Part shown: positions 43,125 to 53,476 of the stretch, piece by piece
How positions within the stretch are numbered: the first letter of the stretch is position 1
Layout: each line of letters starts with the position of its first letter
DNA from: Roseateles aquatilis
GTDB lineage: Bacteria; Pseudomonadota; Gammaproteobacteria; Burkholderiales; Burkholderiaceae_C
DNA length: 64,000 nt
Assembly: GCF_002205645.1 (NCBI RefSeq)
Contig: NZ_NIOF01000003.1
Span: forward strand, 124,001 to 188,000
Direction: 5' to 3'
Made by a program: the position numbers and the translations under genes
The notes under the pieces: model-generated
What the model saw: the letters and a program-made list of their open reading frames with translations, nothing else
What the model was told of the DNA's origin: nothing
Database searches by the model: none

Positions 43125-43361
43125 TGGATCGCGTCGGACGTTGCCGAACAGGCGGCGCCTGAGGCGCATTCCGAAGCACGTGTTGCCGAACGGACAACGG
43201 GCCCGCGTTTGTGACGGGCATCATCTTCCAATCCTTTCGCCCATCCCGTGACCCCTTCGGGTGAAAGATGCCTGTCGACTCGGCACGCATGGGCTATCGA
43301 AGACCCAGAGCCTGCGGGCGAGACTGACTCATTCATTCCAGCGATTCAAGAAGGGTTCGTC

Positions 43362-46127
43362 ATGTCCAAGCATCACAGCCGGTCGTCCGCACCGGTGCCG
43401 GGTCGTGTCCTCGACACGCCGTCGGCCCGTCGTCCGGGGCGCGGTGTCCCCGGATCACCTAGCGAGCCCGGCGTGGGGGTGGACGATTTCGATGGTGAGG
43501 CGGTCCAGGGAGACGTCGCCGTCGAATCAGACGCCGACGTCTCGTCCCCAGCGGAGCCTGCCGATGGCGATGCGCTGCCGATCTCGCCGGCTATCCCGGC
43601 AGAGTCCTTGCCCGCACTGGAGGCGAGCGGCGGTGCGAAGAATGGCGTCGCGGCCGGTTCGGCCACCCCCAGCACATGGACCTACGTCGGTGGTGCCGCG
43701 CTGATGGCGCTGGGCGTCGCCGGTGCCGCGTCGGGTGGCGGTGGGTCGGGCGCTGCCGCACAAGCGAAACCGGAAGAGAAGCCCCCGTCGGAGAAGCCCG
43801 AGGAGAAGCCTCCCGCCGACAAGCCCGACGAGCAACCGCCGGTGGGCAAGCCCGACGAAAAGCCACCGGTCGAGAAGCCCCCGGTCGGCAAGCCCGAAGA
43901 GAAGCCTCCCGTCGACAAGCCTGACGAGCAACCGCCGGTGGGTAAGCCCGACGAAAAGCCACCGCTCGAGAAGCCCCCGGCCGACAAGCCCGAGGAGAAG
44001 CCTCCCGTCGACAAGCCCGACGAGCAACCGCCGGTGGGCAAGCCCGACGAAAAGCCGCCGGTGGAGATGCCCGGCGACAAGCCGCATGACCCCGCGCCCG
44101 TTCGCCCGCCGCCGCCGAAGATCATCGTCCACCGCGATGGTGCCGTGGAGATCGGCGATCTCGTTGTTGGCGCCGTCTGGCAGTACCGGCTCGGCGGCGA
44201 TTCGGCCTGGCGCGGCGGCGCTGCCGACGGCGTGATCCCCGCGTCGGCGCTCGGGCCGGACGGCCCCAAGGTGATCGAGGCGCGGCAGACCCTGACCGGC
44301 TTGGCCAGCCCATCGGCCATCGCCACCTTCATCCTCGACACCACGCCGCCCGAGGCACCGGTGGTGACCTTGATGCACGACTCGGGCATCAGCGGCTCCG
44401 ACGGCGTGACGTACGACGCATCCGTGCGGGTGTCGGGCATCGAGCGCGGGGCCAACTGGCGCTATTCACTCGACGGCGGCGCCCATTGGTCCGCGGGCGT
44501 GGGCGACATGATTCCCGCCGGCCTGTTCGCCGCGGACGGACGATGGGCGGTGTCGGTGGTGCAGACCGATGCCGCCGGACACGACAGCCCCGTCGCTCGA
44601 CTCGAGTTCACGCGAGACACGATCGCCGCGCCATTGACCGTGGCATTGCTCGACGACACCGGAGCGCCGGAGGCGGTGGACCCGGACGGGCGGTCGCTCA
44701 CGGACCGTATCACCCGGATGGCCACGGTCATCGTCACGGGCATTGAGTCCGGCGCGACCTGGCAATACAGCCTGGACGGCGCACACTGGGTCGAAGGACA
44801 TGGCGAAACGATCGATGCCAAGGTCTTCGGCGAGAACGACGGCGCGAAGGTCGTGCACGTCCGCCAGACCGACGTCGCCGGCAACATCGGCGAGACGCAG
44901 ACGCTGAATTTCGTCCTGGCGAAGCAGGCCGGCGATGCGCCCCGCATCTCGCTCGTCGGGGACCACGGCGAGAGCTCGTCCGACAAGCTGACCAACTTCG
45001 CCCAGCTTCAGGTGGACGTCGAGAAGGGGGCGTACTGGACCTACGAGTTCGATTCCGGACATGCAGGCATCGGCGTCGGCACGATGACCGACGCGCAGAT
45101 CCGCCCGCCCGACGGCGAGCGGACCGTGGTCGTGCGGCAGTACGACGGCGCCGGCAACATGACGACGTCGAGCTTCAACTTCACGATGGACGGAACGCGG
45201 CCCGCCAGGCTCGGCATCGAGCTCGTGAACGACACGGGGGCCAGCGCGCACGACGGCATCACCCAGGACGGGACGATGCGGGTCAGCGGGGTCGAGGCGA
45301 ACGCGCGCTGGTGGTACAGCATCGACGAAGGCCAATGGTTCGATGGCGACAGCACGATGCGCATCGCTTCTTCCGCGCTGGGCCAGGACGGGCGCAAGCG
45401 CATCGACGTGATGCAGCGGGACCTCGCCGGGAACTTCAGCGAGAAGCAGTCCCTGTGGGTGGACCTGGACCGCGAGGCGGATGCGCCGCGTCTGCGACTC
45501 AAGCACGACACCGGTGGCAGTGCGATAGACAACGTCACCGCCGATTCGACGATTCTGGTGACGGGCATCGAGCATGGCGCCACCTGGAGCGGGTATGGAA
45601 ATGTCGATATGGCGAGCTTCGAGGCCACGGGCACTGACTTGCAGTTCGAAACCAAGGCGCCTGGGGCGGGGCGGATGGACTTCCGTGTGCGGCAGACCGA
45701 TCTGGCCGGCAACCTCAGTGACTGGGGCATGCTCCGCTGGCTGGGGACATCCGATGCGGTCGCCGACGCGCAACGCCCAACACTCGTCAGTCAGACGGAT
45801 GTCCAGAACTTTCTGATGAGCGGGACGACCGGCGCCGATCATTTTGTCTTTCCTGCGAAAACCATCAGCGGGACCGCGAGAGGCGCCGTCACCAACTACT
45901 CGGGGGCCGAAGGCGACATCCTGGACCTGCGCGAGATCCTGACCGTGGCCCCGGGCAAAACGATCTCCGACTACGTGACCAAGTTTGAGTATCCGCCCAC
46001 GGAGGGGCTGGCGCTGTTCCTGCATGAGGCCGGGGATCGCGCGCTGACCTACCGGATCGAGCTATGGAACGTGCACGCGGCCGACCTCATTCGGGTCCAG
46101 ACGGCGGAGGGCATCTTCACGCTCTGA
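43362..46127 (+). CDS. Large repetitive adhesin-like protein, probable type I secretion substrate
   Basis: From ATG 43362 the protein is 921 aa. It has an N-terminal polar part, an Ala/Gly hydrophobic stretch near 107-133, and a Pro/Lys/Glu stalk (about 136-250) made of 32-residue repeats. At least six Ig-like repeats follow (about 255-800), each with V-GIE-GA-W-YSLDG and QTD-AGN signatures. The C-terminus ([24 protein letters not shown]) resembles the type I secretion target domain of RTX-like adhesins. It lacks GGxGxD calcium repeats and a classical signal peptide. A transporter is not present in the window. A surface adhesion role is inferred. Confidence 0.78.
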   Translation: MSKHHSRSSAPVPGRVLDTPSARRPGRGVPGSPSEPGVGVDDFDGEAVQGDVAVESDADVSSPAEPADGDALPISPAIPAESLPALEASGGAKNGVAAGSATPSTWTYVGGAALMALGVAGAASGGGGSGAAAQAKPEEKPPSEKPEEKPPADKPDEQPPVGKPDEKPPVEKPPVGKPEEKPPVDKPDEQPPVGKPDEKPPLEKPPADKPEEKPPVDKPDEQPPVGKPDEKPPVEMPGDKPHDPAPVRPPPPKIIVHRDGAVEIGDLVVGAVWQYRLGGDSAWRGGAADGVIPASALGPDGPKVIEARQTLTGLASPSAIATFILDTTPPEAPVVTLMHDSGISGSDGVTYDASVRVSGIERGANWRYSLDGGAHWSAGVGDMIPAGLFAADGRWAVSVVQTDAAGHDSPVARLEFTRDTIAAPLTVALLDDTGAPEAVDPDGRSLTDRITRMATVIVTGIESGATWQYSLDGAHWVEGHGETIDAKVFGENDGAKVVHVRQTDVAGNIGETQTLNFVLAKQAGDAPRISLVGDHGESSSDKLTNFAQLQVDVEKGAYWTYEFDSGHAGIGVGTMTDAQIRPPDGERTVVVRQYDGAGNMTTSSFNFTMDGTRPARLGIELVNDTGASAHDGITQDGTMRVSGVEANARWWYSIDEGQWFDGDSTMRIASSALGQDGRKRIDVMQRDLAGNFSEKQSLWVDLDREADAPRLRLKHDTGGSAIDNVTADSTILVTGIEHGATWSGYGNVDMASFEATGTDLQFETKAPGAGRMDFRVRQTDLAGNLSDWGMLRWLGTSDAVADAQRPTLVSQTDVQNFLMSGTTGADHFVFPAKTISGTARGAVTNYSGAEGDILDLREILTVAPGKTISDYVTKFEYPPTEGLALFLHEAGDRALTYRIELWNVHAADLIRVQTAEGIFTL
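43806..44081. repeat. 96-bp tandem repeats inside the adhesin gene
   Basis: Units begin at 43806, 43902 and 43998; each encodes about 32 residues of the type [20 protein letters not shown]. The third is incomplete. Such in-frame repeats can change number by recombination and lengthen or shorten the stalk. Confidence 0.85.
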
Positions 46128-46244
46128 GCATGGCGGCCCCGCGGGCACTTGCGCGTATCCGAGGGTGGCGCCCAAGGTATCGTCGTCCTGCCCGGGCCCT
46201 GGTCAGCCCTGGTCCGGTCGAGTGGACGATCGAAAAGGAGCGGC

Positions 46245-48533
46245 ATGACGGAGGCGGCGCGGGGATGTTGGGGGCATGCTCATGGCGCGGGCATCACGCA
46301 CCATGTGATGGCCGGGTTGGTCGTGGCGCTGGCTGTCTTCGCGCTGCTCGTGCCTGCGGCGTCACGCGCCGATGACGAACTGGTCCCGCCACCGCGGCTG
46401 CCCGACGGGCGCCGCCCGAAGATCGGCCTGGTGCTGTCCGGAGGCGGTGCCAAGGGGGGCGCCCACCTGGGCGTGCTGAAGGTGCTGCGGGACCTGCGCG
46501 TGCCGGTGGACTTCATCGTCGGCACCAGCGCCGGCTCGATCGCCGGCGCGGCGTACGCGAGCGGCATGTCGCTGGAAGAGCTCGAAGAGCAGCTGCGCCC
46601 GCTGACCACGGCGCTGCTGCTGCGCGACGTCGACCGGCAAGATTTGCCCATGCGCCGCAAGGGCGACGACGCCATCAATTACATCGGTCCCGAGATCGGC
46701 ATCAACGACCGCGGCCGGCTCGCGCTGCCCAAGGGCGCGGTGGCGGGGGTGTCGCTGGAAGCCGTGCTGCGGCGCTTCACCGTGCGGCAGCGTTCGCGTT
46801 CATTCGACGAGTTGCCGATCCCGTTCCGCGCGGTGGCCACCGACCTGACCACCGCCGAAATGGTCGTGCTCGACCACGGCGACCTCGGGCTGGCGATCCG
46901 CGCCAGCATGGCGCTGCCCGCGCTGGTGAATCCCGTCGAGATCGACGGCCGGCTGCTGGTCGACGGCGGCGTGAGCCGCAACCTGCCGGTGGACGTTGTG
47001 CGCGCGATGGGCGCGGACGTGGTCATTGCCGTCAACATCGGCACGCCGCTGCAGACGCGCGAAGGGCTGACGTCGCTGCTGTCGGTGTCGGAGCAGATGG
47101 TGCGCATCCTCACCGCGAAGAATGTCGCGCAGTCGCTGACGGAACTGCGCGAGTCCGACGTGCTGATCACGCCCGAGGTGAGCGGTATCGCGCTGACCGA
47201 CTTCGACCATCTGCTGGACGCGTCGGTGGCCGGCGAGGCGGCGACCCGACGTCTGGCGCCGCGTCTGCGCGGCTTGTCCGTCGATGAGGGCACTTACGCC
47301 GCGCTCGAACAGCGGCGCCTCACCGATCGCGTCGCGGCGGGGCGCATCGACGCGATCGAGATCGACGGGCTGAACCGCGTCAACGAGGCGACGGTGCGCG
47401 CCGGCATGGACAGCAGGGTCGGAACCGACTTCGACGCCACCACGGCCGACGCGGACATCAAACGCCTGTTCGCGCGCGGCGATTTCGAGCGCGTCGGTTA
47501 CGCCTACAGCGACATGCCGGATGGCCGGCGGGTACTGTCGGTGTCGCTCAACGAGAAGAGCTGGGGGCCGCAGTACCTGCGTTTCGGCCTGGGGCTATCG
47601 ACGGACCTGGCGGGCAGTTCCTACTTCGACCTGCGCGTGGGGCACCGGGCGACCTGGCTCAACTCGCTCGGCGCGGAGTGGCGCAACGACTTGCAACTGG
47701 GCCACACCGACCGGCTGAGCACCGAGTGGTACCAGCCGTTGGTGCCGAGCCAGACGCTGTTTGCCTCCGCCAGCGCGCAGGTATCGCGGGAGCCCTTCGA
47801 TCTCTATGACGACAGACTGCGCATCGCCCGCTACCGCAAGGAGAGCGAAGAGTTGCGCCTGGACGCCGGTGTCGCGCTGCGCAACACCGGCGAGTTCCGC
47901 ATCGGCCTTCGCCGCGGCACCCTCCGGCTGGGCACCGATACCGGCCTGATCCCCGGCCGCGACCTGGTGCCGACGACCGACATCGGCGGCGTCGAGACAC
48001 GCCTGCAACTGGACACGCTGGACAGTCTGCGGTTCCCGCGGCAGGGCTACGCGGTGGACCTGCGGCTGTATCGATCGCACACCGCGCTGGGCGCGGCGGA
48101 CACGTACAGCAAGCTGGACCTGGCGTTGCGCGGTGCGATGTCGTGGGGCCCGCACTCGCTGCGCGCCGCGTACTTCGGCAGTCACGGGCTGGGCAGCGGC
48201 ACCTTGCCGGACTACGAGCTGGAACAGCTCGGCGGCTTCCTGCGCCTGTCGGGCTACCGGACGGGGCAGTTCGTGGGCACCGGCATGCGCATGGGACGGT
48301 TGGTCTACAGCTACCGCGTGACCTCGCCGGGGCTGCTCGACGGCATCCACGTTGGCGCCTCGATCGAGGTCGGCCGCATCCTCGACCCGGCGGCGCTCAC
48401 GCCGCGGACCGGCACGCTGCGCAGCAACGCGATGTACTTCGCCGTGGACACGCCGATCGGGCCGCTCTACATCGGCTACGGCCGGGCGAGCGCGAAGGAC
48501 AGCGCGGTGTATGTGTTCCTGGGCGCGCCTTGA
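46245..48533 (+). CDS. Patatin-like phospholipase with C-terminal beta-barrel (PlpD-like, type Vd)
   Basis: From ATG 46245 (AAGGAG just upstream) the protein is 762 aa. It has a signal peptide ending near AASRA (about residue 42) and a patatin domain with the oxyanion motif GGGAKGGAHLG, the nucleophile GTSAGS and the aspartate in VDGGVSRN. A POTRA-like domain follows (with IDAIEIDGLNRVNEATVRAG), then a 16-strand-type outer-membrane barrel to the end. This is the layout of the type Vd autotransporter PlpD, a secreted phospholipase A. It follows the adhesin gene by 117 bp. Confidence 0.88.
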   Translation: MTEAARGCWGHAHGAGITHHVMAGLVVALAVFALLVPAASRADDELVPPPRLPDGRRPKIGLVLSGGGAKGGAHLGVLKVLRDLRVPVDFIVGTSAGSIAGAAYASGMSLEELEEQLRPLTTALLLRDVDRQDLPMRRKGDDAINYIGPEIGINDRGRLALPKGAVAGVSLEAVLRRFTVRQRSRSFDELPIPFRAVATDLTTAEMVVLDHGDLGLAIRASMALPALVNPVEIDGRLLVDGGVSRNLPVDVVRAMGADVVIAVNIGTPLQTREGLTSLLSVSEQMVRILTAKNVAQSLTELRESDVLITPEVSGIALTDFDHLLDASVAGEAATRRLAPRLRGLSVDEGTYAALEQRRLTDRVAAGRIDAIEIDGLNRVNEATVRAGMDSRVGTDFDATTADADIKRLFARGDFERVGYAYSDMPDGRRVLSVSLNEKSWGPQYLRFGLGLSTDLAGSSYFDLRVGHRATWLNSLGAEWRNDLQLGHTDRLSTEWYQPLVPSQTLFASASAQVSREPFDLYDDRLRIARYRKESEELRLDAGVALRNTGEFRIGLRRGTLRLGTDTGLIPGRDLVPTTDIGGVETRLQLDTLDSLRFPRQGYAVDLRLYRSHTALGAADTYSKLDLALRGAMSWGPHSLRAAYFGSHGLGSGTLPDYELEQLGGFLRLSGYRTGQFVGTGMRMGRLVYSYRVTSPGLLDGIHVGASIEVGRILDPAALTPRTGTLRSNAMYFAVDTPIGPLYIGYGRASAKDSAVYVFLGAP

Positions 48534-48606
48534 TGACGCCAAGTCCGGGCCGGAAGTTTCCTGCAGAATCGCCGCCATCCCATTGCCGGCCACGGGCCCC
48601 GTCGAC

Positions 48607-49131
48607 ATGACCAGCACACACCGCTACGTTGCCTTCCTGCGCGGCGTCAGCCCGATGAACGCCAAGATGCCGGACCTGATCCGTGCCTTCGAGGCAGCCG
48701 GCTTCACGAAGGTGAAGACGGTGATCTCCAGCGGCAATGTGGTCTTCGACCACCCCGGCGCGCCGGTCGACGAGCTGGAGCGCCTGGCCGAGCAGGCGAT
48801 GACCGACACGCTCGGCAAGAGCTTCGGCACCACCGTGCGCCCGGTCGAGCACCTGCGGGCGATCGTCGACGCCGAGCCGTTCGAGGTGTTTTCGCCGCCT
48901 GACAACGCGAAGCGGCTCATCACCTTCCTGAAGCGTCCGCACGAGCAGCCGGTGACCCTGCCCATCGAGGGCGATGGCGCCGCGATCGTCAAGCTCGACG
49001 GCGTGGAGGTGCTCAGCTACTACGTGCCCAACGACAGCGGCCCGCTGTTCATGGCGAAGCTGGAGAAGACCTTCGGCAAGGCCATCACCACGCGCACCGT
49101 CGACACGGTGCGCAAGTGCATCAAGGCCTGA
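48607..49131 (+). CDS. DUF1697 family protein
   Basis: The 174-aa soluble protein starts MTSTHRYVAFLRGVSPMNAK and contains the family features AFLRGVxxxNAKMPDLIRAF, VISSGNVVF and TTRTVDTVRKC near the end. DUF1697 proteins have no firmly known role. The length is normal. It lies about 73 bp after the patatin gene. A heptamer repeat follows the stop. Confidence 0.88.
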   Translation: MTSTHRYVAFLRGVSPMNAKMPDLIRAFEAAGFTKVKTVISSGNVVFDHPGAPVDELERLAEQAMTDTLGKSFGTTVRPVEHLRAIVDAEPFEVFSPPDNAKRLITFLKRPHEQPVTLPIEGDGAAIVKLDGVEVLSYYVPNDSGPLFMAKLEKTFGKAITTRTVDTVRKCIKA

Positions 49132-49156
49132 ACCTGAGCCTGACGCTGCGGGCCAA

Positions 49157-49191
49157 GACCTGAGACCTGAGACCTGAGACCTGAGACCTGA
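49157..49191. repeat. Five perfect GACCTGA heptamer repeats
   Basis: Five exact copies of GACCTGA stand head to tail between the DUF1697 gene and the end of the convergent GGDEF gene. The unit is not a multiple of three but lies outside coding sequence. Copy number could vary by slippage. Confidence 0.9.
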
Positions 49192-49281
49192 CGTGAGGGG
49201 CGCGGCCGGGCGAGGCGGACCCGCCGGCGATGCCGATGGTGAAGGGGTGAGGGCGGTCCGGACGTCCGGGGCCTGTTGACC

Positions 49282-51204
49282 TCAGGCCACGCACGCCCGG
49301 TTCTTGCCGGTCCGCTTGGCCTCGTAAAGTGCCTCGTCGGCGCGGTCCAGCGCCTGCTCCATCGTTTCGCCAAGGCGGAACAGCGTCACCCCCGCCGAGA
49401 ACGTGACGAACACGTCGCGCCCCTCGTGCATGAACAGGCTGGCCGAGAGCGAGCGCTGCAGGCGCAGCAGCACCGCCTGCGCCTCTTCCAGCGGAGCTTC
49501 CGGCAGGATCAGCACGAACTCCTCGCCACCCCAGCGGCCGACCTTGTCGCCCGGCCGCAGCAGCCCCGAGACACGCGCGGCGAGCGACTTCAATGCCTCG
49601 TCGCCGGCCGCATGGCCGAGGTTGTCGTTCAGCTTCTTGAAGTTGTCGATGTCGAGCAGCGCCAGCGCCAGCGGCTTGGGGTCGCGCTCCAGCTTGGCGC
49701 GCTCGGTCTCGAAGGTCGAGATCAGGCCGCGCCGGTTGGCGATCTGCGTCAGCTGATCGGTCTGCACCTCGCTGGACAGCTTGCGCAACTCGCCCTCCAA
49801 CTGCTCGACGCGTTCAGCCAACTGGCTGGCGCGGTCGTGCTCGTCGCGCAGGCGGCCCTGCGTGCGCTGAACCAGCGACTGCACGCTGCGGCTTTCCTCG
49901 ACCATCTCGCGCACGACACCGGCCAGGCTCTCCAGCGTGTCGGCCTGCTCGATGACCTCGGCGTACTTGCCGACGCTGTCGCTGAAGCGGTCGGTGTGCT
50001 GGCCGAGCTCGCCCAGCTCCTGCAACATCCGATTGATCAGGCCCTTGAGCGCGTCGCGGGCACGGCCGCGTTCCGCGCGCAAGCTGTGCTGGCGCTCGCG
50101 GGTGCTGTGCAGCAACTCGCTGACCGAGCGCACGCTGCGCGCCGTCAGGCCCTGCGCCAGCGTCTGGCCCATCGCCTCGCACTGGCCCTGCGCCCAGGAG
50201 TCGTCCTCGGCCAGATCGGCCAGGCTGCCGGTCAGCTCGGCGCAGAGCTTGCCCAGCTCGGTGAACGCGTGGCCGCGGTGGTCCAGCCAGCGGCGCGCGC
50301 GGATGCACAGCGCGTCCATCTGGGCGGCGCGCTCGGGCGTAGCACCGTCTCGGACGATCTCGGCGTGCGCCTGCGCCAGCTCCGTGATCAGCTCCTGCGC
50401 GCGGACATCGTCGGAGGCCAGCGCATGGCGCACCGTGCCGTTGAGGTGGGTGGCGACCTCGGGCCAGGACTGCGCGCCTGGTCCGTTCGAGCCGATCAGC
50501 GTGTCCAGCCCGCCGTAGCGCGCGCCCGATGCCGCGCCGGCGATGCTGGCGGCGACTTCGGCCGGCGCCTGGGCCGCTTCCTCGTCGTTGAAGAACTGGC
50601 TGGGCGTTCCGGCGCGGTCGTCCTCGTCGTCGTCCTGATCGGCGGCGTCGCGCGCGGCATCCCCCGGGCCGTTCCCCAGACCGTCGTCGAGCGGCGCCGG
50701 TTGCGTCTCTACGCGCACATCGCTGGTGTCGCCGTCCCAACTGCCCACCAGTTGCCTCAGGCGCAGCGTCAGGCGCTGCGGGTCGCTGCGGTTGCTGGAC
50801 AGCACGCGTAGCACGCCGTCTTTCTTGCGCGCCAGCGTCCACTGCCGGCCGCCGCGTTCCAGGCCGCGCATCAGGCGTTCGATCAACTGCGCCAGTTGCT
50901 CCGCCTGGGCGCCGGGCCCGTGCGTCTGCTGCAGCGCTTCCAGCGCGCGCTGCAACTCGTCCCAGCGGCCGTCGCGCATCTGCGTCGCCAGGCCCTGGCG
51001 CTGCTGCGCGTCCGGCACCGCCAGGCCGAGCAGGCGCGCCATCGAGGCCTGCGCGCGCTCCGGCATCGCGCCGTTGTCGCGCGCGGGCTCGCCGGCTTCC
51101 TGCGCGTAGGCGCGGGCGTAGTTCTCGGGGGTTGGTTCCAGCTTGTCCAGCGCCAGTCGGCGCAAGGCCGCCTTGGCCAGGAGAGCGGGGGGCTGCTGCG
51201 GCAT
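49282..51204 (-). CDS. GGDEF diguanylate cyclase
   Basis: The 640-aa protein makes cyclic di-GMP. A long helical N-terminal part (about 1-480), with no membrane segment and no recognised sensor domain, begins MPQQPPALLAKAALRRLALD. The C-terminal GGDEF domain has the active site RWGGEEF near residue 557 and NFKKLNDNLGHAAGDEALKS before it; the second GGDEF aspartate is glutamate, which is an allowed variant. It is the last gene of an Hpt-RR/GGDEF/EAL-GGDEF minus-strand group, 64 bp after its neighbour. Confidence 0.93.
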   Translation of the reverse strand: MPQQPPALLAKAALRRLALDKLEPTPENYARAYAQEAGEPARDNGAMPERAQASMARLLGLAVPDAQQRQGLATQMRDGRWDELQRALEALQQTHGPGAQAEQLAQLIERLMRGLERGGRQWTLARKKDGVLRVLSSNRSDPQRLTLRLRQLVGSWDGDTSDVRVETQPAPLDDGLGNGPGDAARDAADQDDDEDDRAGTPSQFFNDEEAAQAPAEVAASIAGAASGARYGGLDTLIGSNGPGAQSWPEVATHLNGTVRHALASDDVRAQELITELAQAHAEIVRDGATPERAAQMDALCIRARRWLDHRGHAFTELGKLCAELTGSLADLAEDDSWAQGQCEAMGQTLAQGLTARSVRSVSELLHSTRERQHSLRAERGRARDALKGLINRMLQELGELGQHTDRFSDSVGKYAEVIEQADTLESLAGVVREMVEESRSVQSLVQRTQGRLRDEHDRASQLAERVEQLEGELRKLSSEVQTDQLTQIANRRGLISTFETERAKLERDPKPLALALLDIDNFKKLNDNLGHAAGDEALKSLAARVSGLLRPGDKVGRWGGEEFVLILPEAPLEEAQAVLLRLQRSLSASLFMHEGRDVFVTFSAGVTLFRLGETMEQALDRADEALYEAKRTGKNRACVA

Positions 51205-51268
51205 CGGTCGGGCTCGGTAAGACGTGAAGGGAGGGGAATTCGGTGGCGGGCCTGGACCGTCGCGCGGC

Positions 51269-53476
51269 TCAGCGCGGCGGGATGTCCTCGCCGACCTCGG
51301 AGGCGGGCAGGATCCAGGGCGCCTTGCGCGGCAGCACCGTCTGCGCGAGCCAGCGCTCCAGGTCGTCCGGCGGCAGCGGCTTGCTGAACAGGAAACCCTG
51401 CATCAGGCTGCAATCGAGCCGGCGCAGCACTTCCATTTGCCGCAGCGTCTCGACGCCCTCGGCGATCACCTGCAGCCCCAGCGACCGGGCCAGCGCGATG
51501 ATGGCGGTGACCACGGCGGAGCTCTGCGGCGTGATGCCCAGGTCGCGCACGAAGCTGCGGTCGATCTTCACCTCGGAGATCGGCAGCGTCGTCAGATAGG
51601 CCAGCGACGAGTACCCAGTGCCGAAGTCGTCGATCGAGATCTCGACGCCGACCTCGTTGAGGCGGTGCAGCGACGGAATCACGCTCTGCAGGTCCTTCAT
51701 CAGGCCGGTCTCGGTGATCTCCAGCTGGATCGCGCGGTGCGGCACGCCCCATTGGCTGACGAACTGGTGGATGTGCTCGACCAGGTCGGAGCGCTCGAAC
51801 AGCCGGTTGGGCAGGTTGACCGCGATCGACTCGGAGAACCCGAAGTTCAGTTGCCAGACCTTGGCCTGACGCGCGGCCTCGCGCAGCGCCCATTCCGACA
51901 GCGGCACGATCAGGCCGGTTTCCTCGGCCAGTGGGATGAAGTCGCCGGGCGGCACCAGCGTGTTGCCGCGGCGCCAGCGCATCAGCGCCTCGGCGCCGAC
52001 CATGCGGGCGGTGCGCACGTCGATCTTGGGCTGGTAATGCAGCACCAGCTCGTCGCGCTCGATCGCCTTATGCAGCGCGGATTCGAGCTCCAGTTTCTCG
52101 CGGCCCCGGCCAGCCAGCATCGGCGTGTACAGCGCGGACGCGTTGCGGCCCTGGTTCTTGACCGCGTACATCGCCACGTCGGCGTTGCGCAGCAGGTCGG
52201 CCATGGTGAGGCCGTCGCGCGGATAGAGCGAGATGCCGACCGAGGCCGTCACGAAGCATTCCTGGCCGGCGATGAAGATCGGCTCGCGCAGCGCCTCCAG
52301 CACGCGCTCGGCGACGCGTTCGGCATCGCCCTCGTCGCCGACCTCGGGCAGCAGCGCGACGAACTCGTCGCCGCCCAGGCGGCCCACCGCCTCCAGCGTG
52401 CGGTGCGAGCGCGTGCCGACGGACTCCAGCATGCCTTCCATCACCTGATCGGAGTGGCGCACGCAGGAGCGCAGGCGGCGGCCCACTTCCATCAGCAGGT
52501 CGTCGCCGGCGGCATGGCCGAGCGTGTCGTTGATGACCTTGAAGCGGTCCAGGTCGATCAGCAGCAGGCCGACCTCGTGGCCCATCCGGCGGCCGGCCTC
52601 GATGGCGCGCTCGGCGCGCCAAATCAACTGGCGGCGATTGGGCAGGCCGGTCAGGGCGTCGAAGTTGGCGAGCTCGCGGATGCGGTCCTCGGCCATGCGG
52701 CGGTCGGTCACGTCCTGGATGACACCGGTGTAGCCGCAGGCGTTGCCGTGCTCGTTGAATTCGGGTTCCGCCTCGATGTGGATGACGCGCTTGCGGCCGT
52801 CCAGCAGCGTGAAGGGCAGGTCCGTCACCAGCACCGAGTTGTGGGCGACGACGTCGCGCAGCAGGCGCATGAAGAGCAGCCGTTCCTCGCGCGGCACCAT
52901 GCGCATCACGCCGATGAAGTCCAGCGGATCGAGCGGGCCGCGGCCGAAGACGCGCAGCGCCTCGTTGGCCAGCTTGAAGCCGTGGCCGGTCTGCCACTCG
53001 AAACTGCCCATGCGGGCCAGGTCTTGCGCGCGGGCCAGCTTGGCCTTGCTGCGCTCCAGCTCCTGGCGGGTGCGCGCGCTGCGCAGCAGGTAACGCAGGC
53101 GCCCGGCCAGCAGCCGCCATTGCGTCGACTTGACGAAGAAATCGGTGGCGCCGGCCTGGTAGGCGCGGTTGATGGAGGCCTCGTCGTCCAGGCCGGTCAG
53201 CATCAGCAGCGGCGCGTTCTCGAAGCCGGGCATCGCGCGCAGCCGCTCGCAGGTCGCGAAGCCGTCGAGCCCGGGCATCAGCGCGTCCAGCACGATCAGG
53301 TCGGGTGTCCACTGCGCGACCAGTTGCAGCGCTTCTTCGCCGCCGGTCAGGGCGGTGACGTCGAAGCCGTGCTCCTGCAGCGCGGCCTCGATCAGCATCA
53401 GGTTGACCGGGTCATCGTCCACCAGCAGGACGCGCGGCCGTTCGATCAGTTCGCCTTCCTTCACATCGCGGCTCAT
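51269..53476 (-). CDS. Response regulator with PAS, GGDEF and EAL domains
   Basis: The 735-aa protein couples a phospho-signal to cyclic di-GMP turnover. The receiver domain (about 14-130) has Asp20-Asp21 and the phospho-acceptor Asp64 (IVLDALMPG). A PAS domain (about 155-265) is followed by GGDEF (about 275-435) with an intact RLGGDEF site and EAL (about 455-705) with the GAEALMRW motif. Both catalytic domains look intact, so it may be bifunctional. Its start overlaps the Hpt gene by four bases, which ties it to phosphorelay input. Confidence 0.94.
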   Translation of the reverse strand: MSRDVKEGELIERPRVLLVDDDPVNLMLIEAALQEHGFDVTALTGGEEALQLVAQWTPDLIVLDALMPGLDGFATCERLRAMPGFENAPLLMLTGLDDEASINRAYQAGATDFFVKSTQWRLLAGRLRYLLRSARTRQELERSKAKLARAQDLARMGSFEWQTGHGFKLANEALRVFGRGPLDPLDFIGVMRMVPREERLLFMRLLRDVVAHNSVLVTDLPFTLLDGRKRVIHIEAEPEFNEHGNACGYTGVIQDVTDRRMAEDRIRELANFDALTGLPNRRQLIWRAERAIEAGRRMGHEVGLLLIDLDRFKVINDTLGHAAGDDLLMEVGRRLRSCVRHSDQVMEGMLESVGTRSHRTLEAVGRLGGDEFVALLPEVGDEGDAERVAERVLEALREPIFIAGQECFVTASVGISLYPRDGLTMADLLRNADVAMYAVKNQGRNASALYTPMLAGRGREKLELESALHKAIERDELVLHYQPKIDVRTARMVGAEALMRWRRGNTLVPPGDFIPLAEETGLIVPLSEWALREAARQAKVWQLNFGFSESIAVNLPNRLFERSDLVEHIHQFVSQWGVPHRAIQLEITETGLMKDLQSVIPSLHRLNEVGVEISIDDFGTGYSSLAYLTTLPISEVKIDRSFVRDLGITPQSSAVVTAIIALARSLGLQVIAEGVETLRQMEVLRRLDCSLMQGFLFSKPLPPDDLERWLAQTVLPRKAPWILPASEVGEDIPPR

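Noticed and set aside
43200-43361. Possible riboswitch in the leader of the adhesin gene
   Set aside because: A short wobble hairpin (near 43236-43267) is present, but I could not match any known aptamer core such as GEMM c-di-GMP.
43806-44081. CRISPR-like array
   Set aside because: The 96-bp units are in-frame coding repeats with no unique spacers between short repeats.
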